A DNA stretch of 64,000 nt, taken from Sacculina carcini. Taxonomy: Eukaryota > Arthropoda > Thecostraca > Sacculinidae. The stretch spans positions 31,001 through 95,000 of the forward strand of contig OU696583.1 of assembly GCA_916048095.2 (NCBI GenBank), read 5' to 3'. Both the position numbers and the translations under genes were made by a program. Each line of letters opens with the position of its first letter. Position 1 is the first letter of the stretch. The notes below the pieces were generated by a model. The model was not told the origin of the DNA. It ran no database searches and saw only the letters and a program-made list of their open reading frames with translations. This document shows positions 51,631 through 63,242 of the stretch, piece by piece.

Positions 51631-53361
51631 TTAGAGAACAACGTAGCAAACGGTCGCACCTGGAACGCGTACATGTCGCAGTCTTGCACAGTGGCGCAGA
51701 ACAACGAAGATTTGATGCTGCACTCTGCTGAGAGCAACGCCCGAAAACCGCTTGAAATCGGCCTCCGACACAAATAACTTACCTATGAAACCAGTCACAA
51801 TGTTATCGCCAGATATTCTGCTTATTCTCCTAATAATTGTAATCACGATTTACCAATGGACTCACCTTAATTGGCATAAATATTTTCAATATGTAAGGAT
51901 TATCACAAACATTTGCACAAAAACAAAACCAAGCAACCAAGCAGATGAAAAAAGGCGAACAAATACTAAAAGTTCACATAACAATGACTAATAAATAGAA
52001 ACGAAAGTAGATACTTGAAGCAAATACACCTAGTGCAGGTGCTAGGTGCAGTAGACGGAGATCGATTGCTAGGAGAAATGCATGCACCAGTTATCAGAGA
52101 CCTTTGTTGTCGGCAGCCACTTCTCTCCGACACGCCAGCCACGTGTGCTTCTCACTGGCAGACAGTTGAGAACGGGGTCGTCGCAGCAGCGCGCGCCTGC
52201 CTGCCAACACTCTGTTAAACAGCTCGACAAACTGAGTGATCTGCGACGGCGTTATGCGGCCGCGCATGTACGTCGGCACTGTCGCCAACTCAGAAGCGGA
52301 CAAGTTGCGCAGCGGACCGGCAACATCGCCCGGGACAGCAAGCGACGCGGTGTTCTGCACAGCCGGCAAATCGGGACATGGACGAGCTGCAAACAACCAA
52401 TAATCATAAACAAATTATACAACAAATGAATTGACTGTTGCCAGAGCTGCATGGCCATAGACAAACTATTGGAGCAAGACAGAGTATTCGAACCTGTTTT
52501 AACAGTGGTAGCCTGTACAAAACTCGTCGGAAGATTCGCCAGGATATGTTGCAATCTCGTTTTCTCGTGCTTAATCATATCGAGAACTTTCTGAGTTTAA
52601 CACAACAGAACGCCATAGAACGTCAATACAAATACATTCGATATAGTTGACAATATTAACAGCGATATCGCGCATTGGTGATTGCAGTATTGTACAACTG
52701 ACAGCTATCTTACTAGAGAAAAACGACATGAAAACGGCCATTACAACAATAACAGTGAAGGCGTGGTAGATATAAACTGTACAACATTGCTGAATAAACA
52801 CATGACAATACATGCATGAGAAGCACTACCTCGCACCAAAAATAACCATAACCAAGACCTGATGAGTTGCCACGAAAAGCCTCGACATAAATATCCTTGG
52901 TAATGGTCTTATTACCCGCATGGGTACCAAATGACCTTACTAAAGGTAAATAACCAAATATTATATTTTTTCACATACCCAGTACGTGAGTTTTATAATA
53001 CGAGCGAATCAGCGTATGGAGTACGACAGAGAAATACCACCATAAAACATGAGCATGATAGAGTATTGAATGCGCTGAGAACATTAGCAGCTCGATGACA
53101 AACAACACAAACACTGTCACCGTCAACTGAACTGGCTTATCAAGTGTGACTCACACAAGAAGAGGAAATTTCGTGGTGTTCATCGGCAATCCATATCTTC
53201 ATCTGGTTCAACTGACTTTCCACCTCACAAAGAGCAGCGTTCATACCCTCCAGCTCGTGGTCATCCTTCAGAGAGACATCCAAGTGGATGGCAGTTTTCA
53301 ACACGTCAAACTTGCTCTCTAGATAGTCGACTGTTTCTTGAACACTGTACAGTTTCACCAT
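51631..53361 (-). CDS. SKA1: SKA1, spindle and kinetochore-associated protein 1, four coding exons
   Basis: Exons: 53361-53155, 52590-52494, 52386-52102 and 51782-51631. They are GT-AG and in phase, giving 246 residues (human SKA1 has 255). The N-terminal half is helical and coiled-coil-like (MVKLYSVQETVDYLESKFDV), as needed for SKA complex trimerisation with SKA2 and SKA3. A middle segment reads MIKHEKTRLQHILANLP. The C-terminal winged-helix microtubule-binding domain is clear: TVPTYMRGRITPSQI, VLAGRRALLRRP, KGKLFVSEADFKRF and FVVLRHCARLRHVR. The SKA complex couples kinetochores to depolymerising microtubules in mitosis. It is convergent with lingerer. SKA subunits are absent from Drosophila, so the presence fits a non-dipteran animal. 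Confidence 0.9.
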
Positions 53362-54089
53362 ACTGAATCCGAGCGGATACTCCGACCAGACGTGTTTTCC
53401 TGAGAAAAGCGCATATAGACTGATAAGGTGGCAAAGACTTTCTAGAGAAACAAATCGCACAAAAACTAGAACATACACAAACGAACCGAACAGTTCATAC
53501 AATACGATACAATGGTATTAGATGAAAAACGCAATCACTCACCGGTCAACGCTCAATTTAAAACAAACTAATTGTGGAGGCGGATGCCGGCCAAACACAT
53601 CACGTCGTACAAGCAGACACAAACACAGCATCGTATAACAAAAACACTCGACGATATCTTAGATGAGAGTACTTAACTAGAATCTGGCAGTATATAATGG
53701 ACAAAGCAACGAGAGAAACCAACCGCAACGATTTCTAGTAAAGAATCAAACCTTGAAATGCATACCCATACGAAAATAAGCGCAAATTTCAAACATCAAA
53801 ATATGTTTGTAGAGCGCACATACCAACACACGCGCGAATGATGTAAAACAAATAGCAAATAGTCAGCAAAGAGCAAATAAACAACGCAACAAAATAATCA
53901 GACAGGCGGCAAACACAAGTATACATACACACGCACACATAAAATTCACTTACATACACATATACACGTACACACACGTACCCATATTCAACACATATAT
54001 ACACACACATAAACACATATCCGTACATACACACATACACATATACACGCATACATACATACATGAGGAGAGAAGTTGAAAACGCAGCA
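53362..54089. other. SKA1 5' flank with TA/CA-rich microsatellite
   Basis: 53930-54060 is a run of ACATACACATATACACG-type units. Upstream of the SKA1 ATG the frame stays open to 53502 but lacks conservation. No promoter motif was recognised. Confidence 0.4.
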
Positions 54090-55310
54090 AGACATTGAGA
54101 GGAAGTGATGAGGCTACGAGGAAGGCCGTTGTAGAGACGGGGAGCATAAAATAAACAATATTAGCTAGACCAAGAAGATTCATTGCAGGCACGAGGACAG
54201 GAAAGAGGTGAAGGATGACGAGATATGAGGTCGCTAGGTGTGAGCAGATTGGATAGGTAGATCGATTGGCGAGAGTCATGTAGGATTTTGTAAATAAGAC
54301 AGCAGATTTTGAAGTGTATGCGAGGAATCATTGGAAGCCACCGGAGTTTTAATAGAAATGAGGAAGTGTGAAGACAAGGAGTAGGAGATAACACAAAACG
54401 ACATGATCTATTTATTATAGACTGGATGATTATTAAAGAAGAGCGAGGAACATGTAGATATATGACGTTCTGTGTCTTGTTTACCCACATATCACACTTT
54501 GTCTATGTGTTATATAGTTCTTGTACGGTTTGTTTGTATGTTGATCGCGGGCTACACAATCCTTTCGGATTATCATGCCCTGCCCTTTGTGTATTGTATT
54601 GTATACTGAAATTGTGTATTGTGAAAAGCAAAATAAATGATGAAATGATGATGATATAGAGTTACAATAGTAATCTAGAGAAGATGAAAGAATAAATTGG
54701 TTTGATGGCAGAAGACTGATGAAGAAAGGGACGGATGATACAACGAACGAAGAATAAGATGACACGAACGCGCAACAGGGGTATTAACGGAAAATGAAAG
54801 AGATTAGTCAATAATGATACCTAGATTACGGACAAACAAAGAAAGAGGAAAATGAAGTAAAGAACGCACAATCCGTGGAGGATAAAAGACAGAAAATTCC
54901 GACTTAGAAGTATTAAGCATGAGATCACGAGACGCACACCAAGAGGAGATATCGGAAAGGACATCAGAAAGAAAATTAGAATAAGGAAGAAGAAGAGGAA
55001 GAATTAGTTGGATATCATCCGTATAGATATGAAACGATGGAGATCGTGTCTTAGGATAGAGCAAAGCGAAGACATATAAAGGTTAAATAAGAATGTTCCA
55101 GGAACCGAGCCTTGGGGGACACCTCGAACTAAAGGAATGAGACGAGATTGAGAGGAATTGAAATGCACAGAGAAAGAACGATCAGAAAGGTAGGGCTTAA
55201 GGCAAGGGCAAGGGCTGTAGATGACACACCTAAGGGAGAGATCTTTGATAAGAATATTGTGATTAACCAACAACAACCAGGTCAAAGGCAGATGAGAGAT
55301 CAAACTAGAT
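54090..55310 (-). mobile_element. LINE fragment, CR1/L2-like reverse transcriptase
   Basis: The minus-strand pieces occur in order. They are VNHNILIKDLS and RLIPLVRGVPQGSVPGTFLF (55300-55100), the catalytic-type block IYTDDIQLILP with WCASRDLMLNTSKSE (55030-54900), and the thumb-like LKLRWLPMIPRIHFKICCLI near 54340. Frame changes separate them and the element is truncated at both ends. The copy at 2720-3125 belongs to the same or a close family. This is a retrotransposon, not a virus. Confidence 0.85.
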
Positions 55311-56364
55311 AGAGGTTATGAATACCCACCACTTATCAACCGGGAATATTTTCCGCCTGAAACTGTATTTGTACAAACAATCACTTAACCCCCACGTAAT
55401 AGTCTATTTCGAAGCTGTTGTTGATGCAGAAATTTCGAAGTTCAAACTTACGGAATAATTGATTTAGGATGCCCTAGTATTATAAAAATATTTTATGGCT
55501 GTACAAAACAGTATGATGCAGTTATCATAAATTTGTTATTGATAAATTTTCCAACACTCATCTTAATTCATTATATGATTTAATTTGATAAAGAAACGTG
55601 ATTTATATCAAGCGGTAAAAAAAACGCAATCAGATTTAGAATTACTTTCATGTGATTCAAAATTGGGAATTTTGGTTTTTAACCCATACCCTACAATTTT
55701 TATTATTTCGGGAGAGGGATAGGACAGAAGACAGCTGAATTATCGCGCCCCTAGCACTTGGCAGTAGTTGCTGGAAGGGAAGTGGCAGAACATGCTAGAT
55801 GGCCGTTGGCTATCAGATAGCTCATCGGCCCTTGAAACAGGTTTTGTTTTTATTCCTGTCGGATGTCTAGCCACCCTCCTCACTGCAGAATAGTGGGGGA
55901 GCCGGTTTAGTCGCCGACGACTCGACATGAATCTGGTTGTACTGGAATTACACGGTTACCAGAAGCAGGGCGAAGCCTGACCAGACACCGACGAATGCGA
56001 GAGATGCAAAGACGGACGAAGCAACGAAAGCAGACAATTCACAGTGATTGAAAATACAAATATCAAGCAAGAACAACGAGGGCACAACACAGGACGATCA
56101 GCACGAACAACACACATAACCAAGAACAAATCATACATTTAACATCGAGATAACGAGTGAGCAGATATTTATGAAGTGAAAAATATGTATTCACAAAACA
56201 CGTCAGTATGATTTCAACTCCGAACAACAACAGCGCACATTGTGAGAATTCAACATTCCCTCAACCGTTCCCATGGCAACAACAAACATTAGTCAATACG
56301 CAATACACAATTCTACAGCATAATTATATATAACGTGCTTTCATACGCAAGACTCTTTCATTTG
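55311..56364. other. Repeat-like spacer
   Basis: 55735-56130 has lower AT content and a minus-strand frame (MSSRRRLNRLPHYSAVRR) that could be a non-LTR 5' region. The assignment is not firm. Confidence 0.3.
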
Positions 56365-56615
56365 TGGCGTTTGGGTAGCCACGGAACAACACAAGTTGAT
56401 AACGTGAGTGCTTTGGACCGACTGTATTTACAAGTACAGACATAACAGGACAGGATGATCGGACACACGTACAAACAAGCTCACGCACACATGCTCCTAC
56501 AACACATACACAATGACACGGACAAACATGACACACAGACATACAGACAAACAGGCGTACATAGCGCTGGAAGGGTCGCGAGGTGGCGCGAGACGGAAGT
56601 TGTGTAGCACCACAC
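56365..56615 (-). repeat. Interspersed repeat, copy 2 (inverted relative to 1645-1898)
   Basis: The reverse complement matches 1645-1898 through CTTCCGTCTCGCGCCACCTC, the TG-rich centre and CCGTGGCTACCCAAAC, with a few differences. Confidence 0.75.
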
Positions 56616-56649
56616 ATTCATACAAATGCACACAATAAGTAAATATCAT

Positions 56650-56900
56650 AACACTAATACATACAACAGAAGATCAGCAGGAAAGGATCGGAACGAAGAC
56701 TTGTGGTGGAAGTAAGATGAAAGCGAGTTATAGATACGAGGAGCTGATAAATAAAAGGATTTGGATGACCAAGAAGATTGATTAAGAGCAGGACAACGAG
56801 AAGTTGAATCGAGTTGGTATGGTCAGGATGTAAAACATTGATGAGATTAAAATGGATGTTTGTGGAGTGGCAGTTCGTGAAGGTTGCCGCGAGACCTCAT
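56650..56900 (-). mobile_element. LINE C-terminal fragment
   Basis: The minus strand encodes SWSSKSFYLSAPRIYNSL, the C-terminal APRLWNSLP-type block of LINE ORF2. Its plus-strand text parallels 54110-54260 (GACCAAGAAGATTGATT). Confidence 0.65.
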
Positions 56901-57478
56901 ACAACTCGCATTCAGTGATTATATCACTACGTGAGAGGAGTTCGACAGTTTAGGATAACGCACAAACATTGAATGGAAAAAACATCGCCACCTATATGCT
57001 GACTGAGATGCTGCTGACATAGGTGCATCTCAGTCTTAGAGTCTCGATTACTCGCTGCGCTTTCCTAGGTAAATTATCATCCAGCCACGGAGTTAATGAT
57101 TGCTTCATGAGCCCATGTGCATAATGACCGAAATACGCAACACAAACCCCTCCGTGCAATCGCTTCTCTCTCTGCTCTCTCTCTCAAACTCAAGACCAAT
57201 TAATTGTGTAAGCATTGACAAAGCGACTTCACAACGATATAAATACATTGAAATATTAATTATATGACATATCAATTGGCATACCAGTTAACAGATAACA
57301 ATTTAACTATATATGAATTATCCAGTCAGTAAACAATCACGGCGCACACAAGCTTAACTTAACCTAACATTCTCATAGCTTTAGATATAATCGATATTGA
57401 TGAATTAGCGTGATCGAATAGGTACTGTTAATAAATATATTGATAGATAACGTGATAGAATGTCTCGTGAACTACGTA

Positions 57479-57486
57479 TGACGTCA
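57479..57486. promoter_or_regulatory. CRE/ATF site upstream of BiP (distal)
   Basis: A perfect palindromic TGACGTCA 531 bp upstream of the BiP ATG and 11 bp before the ERSE-II site. CREB/ATF-family factors bind this sequence, and mammalian BiP promoters also carry an ATF/CRE site. Confidence 0.65.
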
Positions 57487-57496
57487 TATCATCAGA

Positions 57497-57507
57497 CGTG
57501 GACCAAT
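57497..57507 (-). promoter_or_regulatory. ERSE-II site upstream of BiP
   Basis: CGTGGACCAAT reads on the minus strand as ATTGG-T-CCACG, an exact match to the ERSE-II consensus (ATTGG-N-CCACG) bound by NF-Y with ATF6 or XBP1. It is 503 bp before the BiP ATG. Confidence 0.75.
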
Positions 57508-57558
57508 CATTTTGCTCGAAGTGTGCCAGAATGCAGACAAACTTAATTGCGAAAGACC

Positions 57559-57566
57559 TGACGTCA
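57559..57566. promoter_or_regulatory. CRE/ATF site upstream of BiP (proximal)
   Basis: A second perfect TGACGTCA, 12 bp upstream of the ERSE. A UPRE-like TGACGTGT follows at about 57639. Confidence 0.65.
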
Positions 57567-57578
57567 TGATAACATCGA

Positions 57579-57597
57579 CCAATCAGGAGAGGCCACG
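57579..57597 (+). promoter_or_regulatory. ERSE site upstream of BiP
   Basis: CCAAT, then exactly nine bases (CAGGAGAGG), then CCACG: a perfect ER stress response element. It lies about 410 bp before the ATG and upstream of the presumed first noncoding exon, where unfolded-protein-response control would act. Confidence 0.88.
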
Positions 57598-57768
57598 CAT
57601 CTAGAAACCGGTGGATGGAAACGTTACACGTATAGCGCTGACGTGTACACTGGTGTTGGATTTGGTTGTGTTGTTTCGGACATTCGTTTGTCTATTGTTG
57701 GGTTTGACGTTGGTTTCCGTGGTGTGTCTGTTGGCGAGTTAGCTTTTGTACTTCGGATATATATATCG

Positions 57769-57954
57769 GTGAGTTGAAATTGTTAGTTGGAACTTTTTAT
57801 ACAGGCATTATTGAGTTGTGCTTCTGGCTGCTGTTTTTTCTTGTTCAATTGTTCTTATCATTCGGTGTCCTTATAATTATTTTTGTGTCATTATTTAGTG
57901 TCAGTGTTTGATTCTTATTTGTTAATCACTCATCCGTGAATTGTGTGCTTTCAG
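57769..57954 (+). other. Probable 5' UTR intron of BiP
   Basis: A strong donor CG|GTGAGT at 57769 and an acceptor CTTTCAG ending at 57954. An alternative acceptor TTTTCAG ends at 57997, 12 bp before the ATG. Transcription would begin upstream of 57768. Confidence 0.55.
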
Positions 57955-58009
57955 CGTGCATAGTTGTGATCCGGGTTTATTCCCTTCGAATTTTCAGCGA
58001 AATCTTACC

Positions 58010-59074
58010 ATGATTGTCCGGTTGAGTCTGGGCTTTGTGCTGTTGGCGGTTGCGTTCAGCGCAGAGAAGGAGAAAGAAGACCTTGGAACTGTGATTGGTA
58101 TCGATCTGGGAACCACGTATTCCTGGTAAATTCTGCTCATAAATGGAAGACAGTTTCTTCAAATCATTGCCACAGTTAATTTTGTGTAGCTTCCTGTTGT
58201 GCCCACGCTTATCATTTTTTCATATTCAGACATTTCAAACCTTATATCAGTCCCATTTATATATTTTAACAAAACTATGAAGCCCTCTCTTTTCTCCAGT
58301 GTAATTGACTCAAGCTTGGCTAGCCTCTCGTCATATGACAATTTCTCTAACTGTGTCTGTGTTTGCGTGTGTGCAGCGTGGGTGTGTTCAAGAACGGTCG
58401 TGTTGAGATAATCGCCAACGACCAGGGCAACCGCATCACGCCGTCCTACGTCGCCTTCACCAAAGACCACGAGCGACTGATTGGCGATGCCGCCAAGAAC
58501 CAGCTGACGTCCAACCCGGAGAACACGGTGTTCGACGCCAAGCGACTGATTGGTCGCGAGTGGTCCGACAAGTCGGTGCAGGCTGATGCCAAGTTCTTCC
58601 CGTTCAGGGTGAGTGCGTTGTGTCCGTGTGTCTCTCTATATATGTGCTTGTGTGTCTCTTCTACAATACTCTATTTGTGTTCGCTCTTCTCTCTGAATTA
58701 TTGCCAGCATAGGAAAAATCAAGCTATTATAAACAGTTGGCGGACTTGTTTTTTATTCGCCTTCGGATTCTCGTTCAACTCATTAGAATGTCCCCTCCTT
58801 GAAATGTCTACTCATTAAGGACTTGATTGAGCACCTTAGAAACGTTTGGTGTAAGACACATTGCAACTGTCGTCCAAATGCAAAATTGTGTGTGTGCTGG
58901 TCGTGTCAGGTGGTGGATAAGAACAGCAAACCGCACGTGAAGGTCGAAGTGAGCGGCTCGGACAAGATGTTCACTCCCGAGGAGATATCCGCCATGGTGC
59001 TGACCAAGATGAAGGAGACGGCCGAGGCGTACTTGGGCAAGAAAGTGACGCACGCCGTCGTCACCGTGCCAGCC

Positions 59075-59109
<35 letters not shown>

Positions 59110-60517
59110 TGCCGGAGTGATTGCCGGCCTGATCGTCATGAGAATCATCAACGAGCCGACGGCGGCCGCCATCGCCTACGGTCTGGACAAGAAGGAGGGC
59201 GAGAAGAACGTGTTGGTGTTCGACTTGGGCGGCGGCACGTTCGACGTCTCACTGCTCACCATCGACAACGGCGTGTTCGAGGTGGTGTCGACTAACGGCG
59301 ACACGCATCTGGGCGGCGAGGACTTTGACCAGCGCGTGATGGAGCACTTTATCAAGTTGTACAAGAAGAAGCACGGCAAGGACGTGCGCACCAATAACCG
59401 CGCCGTTCAGCGGCTGCGACGCGAGGTGGAGAAGGCGAAGCGCAGTCTCAGCTCGCAGCACCAGGTCAAGATCGAAATCGAGAACTTTTTCGAGGGCAAC
59501 GACTTCTCCGAGACGTTGACGCGCGCCAAGTTCGAGGAGCTGAACATGGATCTGTTCCGGTCGACGATGAAGCCGGTGCAGAAGGTGCTTGAGGACGCTG
59601 ACATGCAGAAGAAGGACGTCGACGAGATCGTGTTGGTGGGCGGCTCGACGCGTATTCCCAAGGTACAGCAGTTGGTGAAGGAGTTTTTCAACGGCAAGGA
59701 GCCGAGTCGCGGCATCAACCCGGACGAGGCGGTGGCATATGGCGCGGCCGTGCAGGCTGGCGTTCTCAGTGGGGACTCTGACACGAGCAACATCGTGCTG
59801 CTCGATGTCAACCCGCTGACCATGGGCATTGAAACGGTGGGCGGCGTAATGACCAAGCTGATCCCGCGCAACACAGTGATTCCGACCAAGAAGTCGCAGG
59901 TGTTCTCCACGGCCGCAGACAATCAGCACACGGTGACCATCCAGGTGTTCGAGGGCGAGCGACCGATGACCAAGGACAATCATCAGCTGGGCAAGTTTGA
60001 CCTGACCGGCATCCCGCCGGCGCCACGCGGCGTGCCGCAGATCGAGGTCACGTTCGAGATCGATGCCAATGGCATTCTGCAGGTGTCGGCCGAGGACAAG
60101 GGCACCGGCTCCAAGGAGAAGATCGTCATCACCAACGACCAGAACCGACTGACTCCCGAGGACATCGAGCGCATGATCCAGGACTCGGAGAAGTACGCCG
60201 AGGACGACAAGATGTTGAAGGAGCGTGTTGAGGCGCGCAATGAGCTCGAGTCGTATGCGTACGGACTGAAGAACCAGGTGAACGACAAGGAGAAGCTGGG
60301 CGCCAAGTTGTCGTCGGACGACAAGACCAAGGTCGAGGAGGCACTCGACGAGAAGATCAAGTGGCTCGATTCGCACCAGGATGCCGATACGTCCGAGTTG
60401 AAGGCTCAGAAGAAGGAGTTGGAGGACGTGGTGCAGCCCATCGTCTCCAAGATCTACCAGGGTGCTGGCGGGGCTCCCCCGCCTCCTGCCGAAGAAGCAG
60501 ACAAAGACGAATTGTAG
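58010..60517 (+). CDS. HSPA5: ER chaperone BiP/GRP78 (Hsp70 family), three coding exons
   Basis: Exons: 58010-58125, 58377-58608 and 58910-60517, GT-AG and in phase, 651 residues. A signal peptide (about 1-18, [20 protein letters not shown]) directs it to the ER. The nucleotide-binding domain has [60 protein letters not shown] and [15 protein letters not shown]. The substrate-binding domain has [14 protein letters not shown] and [16 protein letters not shown]. The acidic end is KDEL, the ER retrieval signal. BiP binds nascent and misfolded proteins in the ER lumen with ATP hydrolysis and restrains UPR sensors. All expected motifs are intact, and the two ER stress elements upstream support the identity. 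A 491-codon antisense frame over exon 3 is a codon-bias artefact. Confidence 0.98.
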
Positions 60518-61365
60518 GCTGCTGAGTGCTCGTACGTATGTGTGTTTAGATAATCGGCATTGTTTGTAAATTAAGCGAGTATGTGTGTGTGTGTGTGTTT
60601 GCAATGAATGCATTGTGATGACTCTTATGATTGGTGAGTGTTTGGTTTGTGTACACTCACTATGCGCCCAGTTTTCCTTTCTCATTCCACCAATAACAGC
60701 ACAGCACGCACCAGAACAATTCACAACAGGTTATGTCGTGTGTCAATTGTGTGCGTCTTCTTTCCGACAGGTGACTGATTTTTTGTTGGTTTGTTGTTTG
60801 TTTGCACAAATGTGTCTCAGTAATGTGACTGTTAAATTATAATGAATCGATTCTTGCTCTTTGTTTTGTGTGCGAATTTGTTGGGGAAATGTCCTGGGTG
60901 ATAAGACGAGGGTTGGGTTTGGTTTGCGTATCAGTTAGGCTCTAATGTGGACTGGTTGTGCCTGTTGTTCTTACAGCCTGTGACGTCACTTTTATCCCGT
61001 TATGATACCCTCGCTTCCACACGCGCACGCTACTTCATGTCACATCACAGACTTGAATCTGCTTAGGTCTAGTTCCGATGACCACCGAGGGGATTTTTGG
61101 GAACGTCAGCCAGAAAAACCTCACAACATACCTTAAACTCGTGAACCTCGTGAAGTTTATATTTGCATCTCAAAACATTTCAAGTTGATGACAATATGGC
61201 ATGAAGCGTATTTTATGATACACAAAATCAAATGTTTTTCAATTATTCACACTTTCGAAAGCATCACAAATCTCAATACGGAGACCACGACTTATTTTCA
61301 AAATGGATCGGTGACGAATGTTGACGACTGGTTAGGCCGGGTTGCTCAGAGATGAAATGGGGCCG
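60518..61365. other. BiP 3' UTR and spacer
   Basis: Contains a TG run at 60580-60600. No canonical AATAAA was settled on; candidate A-rich sites lie near 60835. No other gene is supported. Confidence 0.35.
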
Positions 61366-61821
61366 TTACTCGACGTGCTCATGGCGCCGTCGCTCGGCTT
61401 CAGCACGAGACAGCCAGCGAGGTACAGGCACGGCACCTTGTACTCGCACCTCCCGCAGCGTGGTCAGCAGGTATCCCACTAGCAGCACGTGAAGACTCAG
61501 GATGGCGGCGGTGGCAGGCCACCAGTTCCTATGTGTACTGGAGGTGACCATCACCAGTAGCCACGTGCACATGTACACCAGCAGGGGCGCCAGCATTAAC
61601 AAGGCACCGTGCAGTAATATAGGTACCAGCAAGCCTCGCCCACTGACCTCCCGCTGACGACCGGTGAATGGGACCCTGATGGGACGGCCAAAGTCCCTGC
61701 GGTACCCTGAGTCCATGACAGAGTCGTTCTTGCTGATGCTACAAGTGGAAGTTTTCTGCTGGTACATGTTTCCCATGATGCCGCCGTCAAACTGTCGCGT
61801 CACGCACTCTGTGTGGTCCAT
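61366..61821 (-). CDS. Two-TM membrane protein resembling VMA21 (V-ATPase assembly factor)
   Basis: One exon, 151 codons. The N-terminal 60 residues are polar and unrecognised. Hydrophobic segment 1 (about 63-92, LLVPILLHGALLMLAPLLVY) and segment 2 (about 101-122, AAILSLHVLLVGYLL) are separated by a short polar loop, followed by a basic tail. The layout and the ALM-x-x-x-P-x-x-x-Y and AAI-HV-L patterns match VMA21, an ER chaperone for assembly of the V-ATPase membrane sector, usually about 100 residues. The extra N-terminus is unusual; a later ATG (residue 16 or 19) is possible. A perfect GTCACGTGAC element lies about 810 bp upstream, fitting a lysosome/V-ATPase gene. Any other small two-TM protein remains possible. 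Confidence 0.55.
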   Translation of the reverse strand: MDHTECVTRQFDGGIMGNMYQQKTSTCSISKNDSVMDSGYRRDFGRPIRVPFTGRQREVSGRGLLVPILLHGALLMLAPLLVYMCTWLLVMVTSSTHRNWWPATAAILSLHVLLVGYLLTTLREVRVQGAVPVPRWLSRAEAERRRHEHVE

Positions 61822-63242
61822 ATTAGGGGGGAAAATTTATCAAGACAGCCGAAAAAAGCAAAGTACGAAATGGTTAGTATGGAGCCTAGGCAAATGATCT
61901 GTGTAATTAAAACCACGATGCATGAAACATACCCTGTTAAAAATCCAATTATTCTTTCAAACAAAACCTGAGTATCTATATATATATGTAAAAACTTGTA
62001 AAAAAATGCTTCCATTTTTACGAAATATAATTATGAAAAGCTAATCAGATTAGAATGAGATGAAAACAGATTGATATAATAATTCGGCCAAAATAGTTTA
62101 CAGATGTTTACTGATTACAGACTCACTACGGAAATACGAACATGTAGGTATTGACACACCGCACACGCCTCATGAACTAAAACCTCCCAGAATATTCAGC
62201 ACACGCACACACACTCATGAATTCAAGACCCCTGGCTAGGGAGTGATTGATCTAGTCGTGGTCGATTCTGATAAAACCACGTTATTGCGCACATTATTGT
62301 CAATACATACACGCACACACAAATACATGCACATGGACCCAGACACACACGCACACACAAATCCTACGAGATCACTCAATAACGTTATCTTATCATTTCC
62401 AGTGCAGCTCAGAGAAGACACAGAAAATATTACCATGTAGAAGGGGGCACAAATTAAGTGGTTCGGTGAGTCATGTAACCCATATGGGGTTATATTGCCA
62501 CATAACCCACATAGCCTAAATGGTGTCGTTATGATGCATCATTTAGCCCTTCAAATAAGAGGTTCTGTGAACGCTCATGCTAATAGTCATGAAGGGCGTG
62601 ACATGACCAGGACGCTTGGCGCGATGACCTTGGTCACGTGACCTCACACTGGACGATTTGACCACTGAATAGTTGGATCCAGTGAGTGATCGTGAGTGCA
62701 CTGGTGTTTGTGGTACGCTGTGCAACCAACTATGCTGCTCAAGTCAGCTTTCTCAAATATGTGAGTATAATTGCAACCATCTCGTCTCATCTAGTATCGT
62801 GTGTGACACCGTTTATGAACCAGAATTGTGCAAAGTAACATTATTGAGTACATCTCTCACCAACCGAAAGTAGAAGCAGATAAAACCTAAACTTAACATA
62901 ATAAAAACCTTTATTTTACAGTAAATAAATATAGGCGATTATTCTAAACAAGCACGATATCGTTTGTAACAGTGAAGACTGCAATTTTCCAAAATTGAAA
63001 CGGAGAAGCATTTCCTCATTTTGAATAGAAAAACTTTGAATATCCTTGAACCATACCGAATATCCTATCAGTAGCTTCTTGACGTTCACTTATGTCAGAA
63101 ATATAAAAAATATGACAGGTGTGAAATGTTGTGTACGGTCAGGTCAGGTTCATCGAAATGTAATTTGTTTGCGTGCTTGTTTTTGTTGTGCGCCTTTGTT
63201 TGTGTTTATTGTGCATAATTAAAATAATCGTGTTGAACGTAA
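61822..63242. other. Divergent intergenic region
   Basis: Separates the VMA21-like gene (minus) from the secreted-protein gene (plus). It holds a CA-rich patch at 62300-62360, the CLEAR-type palindrome at 62632, and AT-rich sequence. No other ORF of known family was found. Confidence 0.4.
62632..62643. promoter_or_regulatory. CLEAR/E-box palindrome GGTCACGTGACC
   Basis: A 12-bp perfect palindrome containing GTCACGTGAC, the preferred site of TFEB/MITF-family factors. It lies between two divergent genes, about 810 bp from the VMA21-like start and 600 bp from the secreted-protein start. V-ATPase genes are known MITF/TFEB targets in flies and mammals. Confidence 0.55.

Noticed and set aside
53789-54064. 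91-codon Val/Cys/Tyr-rich minus-strand frame
   Set aside because: Derived from a CA/TA microsatellite at 53930-54060.
59249-60724. 491-codon frame antisense to BiP exon 3
   Set aside because: GC-rich Hsp70 codon bias is known to leave long antisense frames. The sense strand explains the sequence completely.
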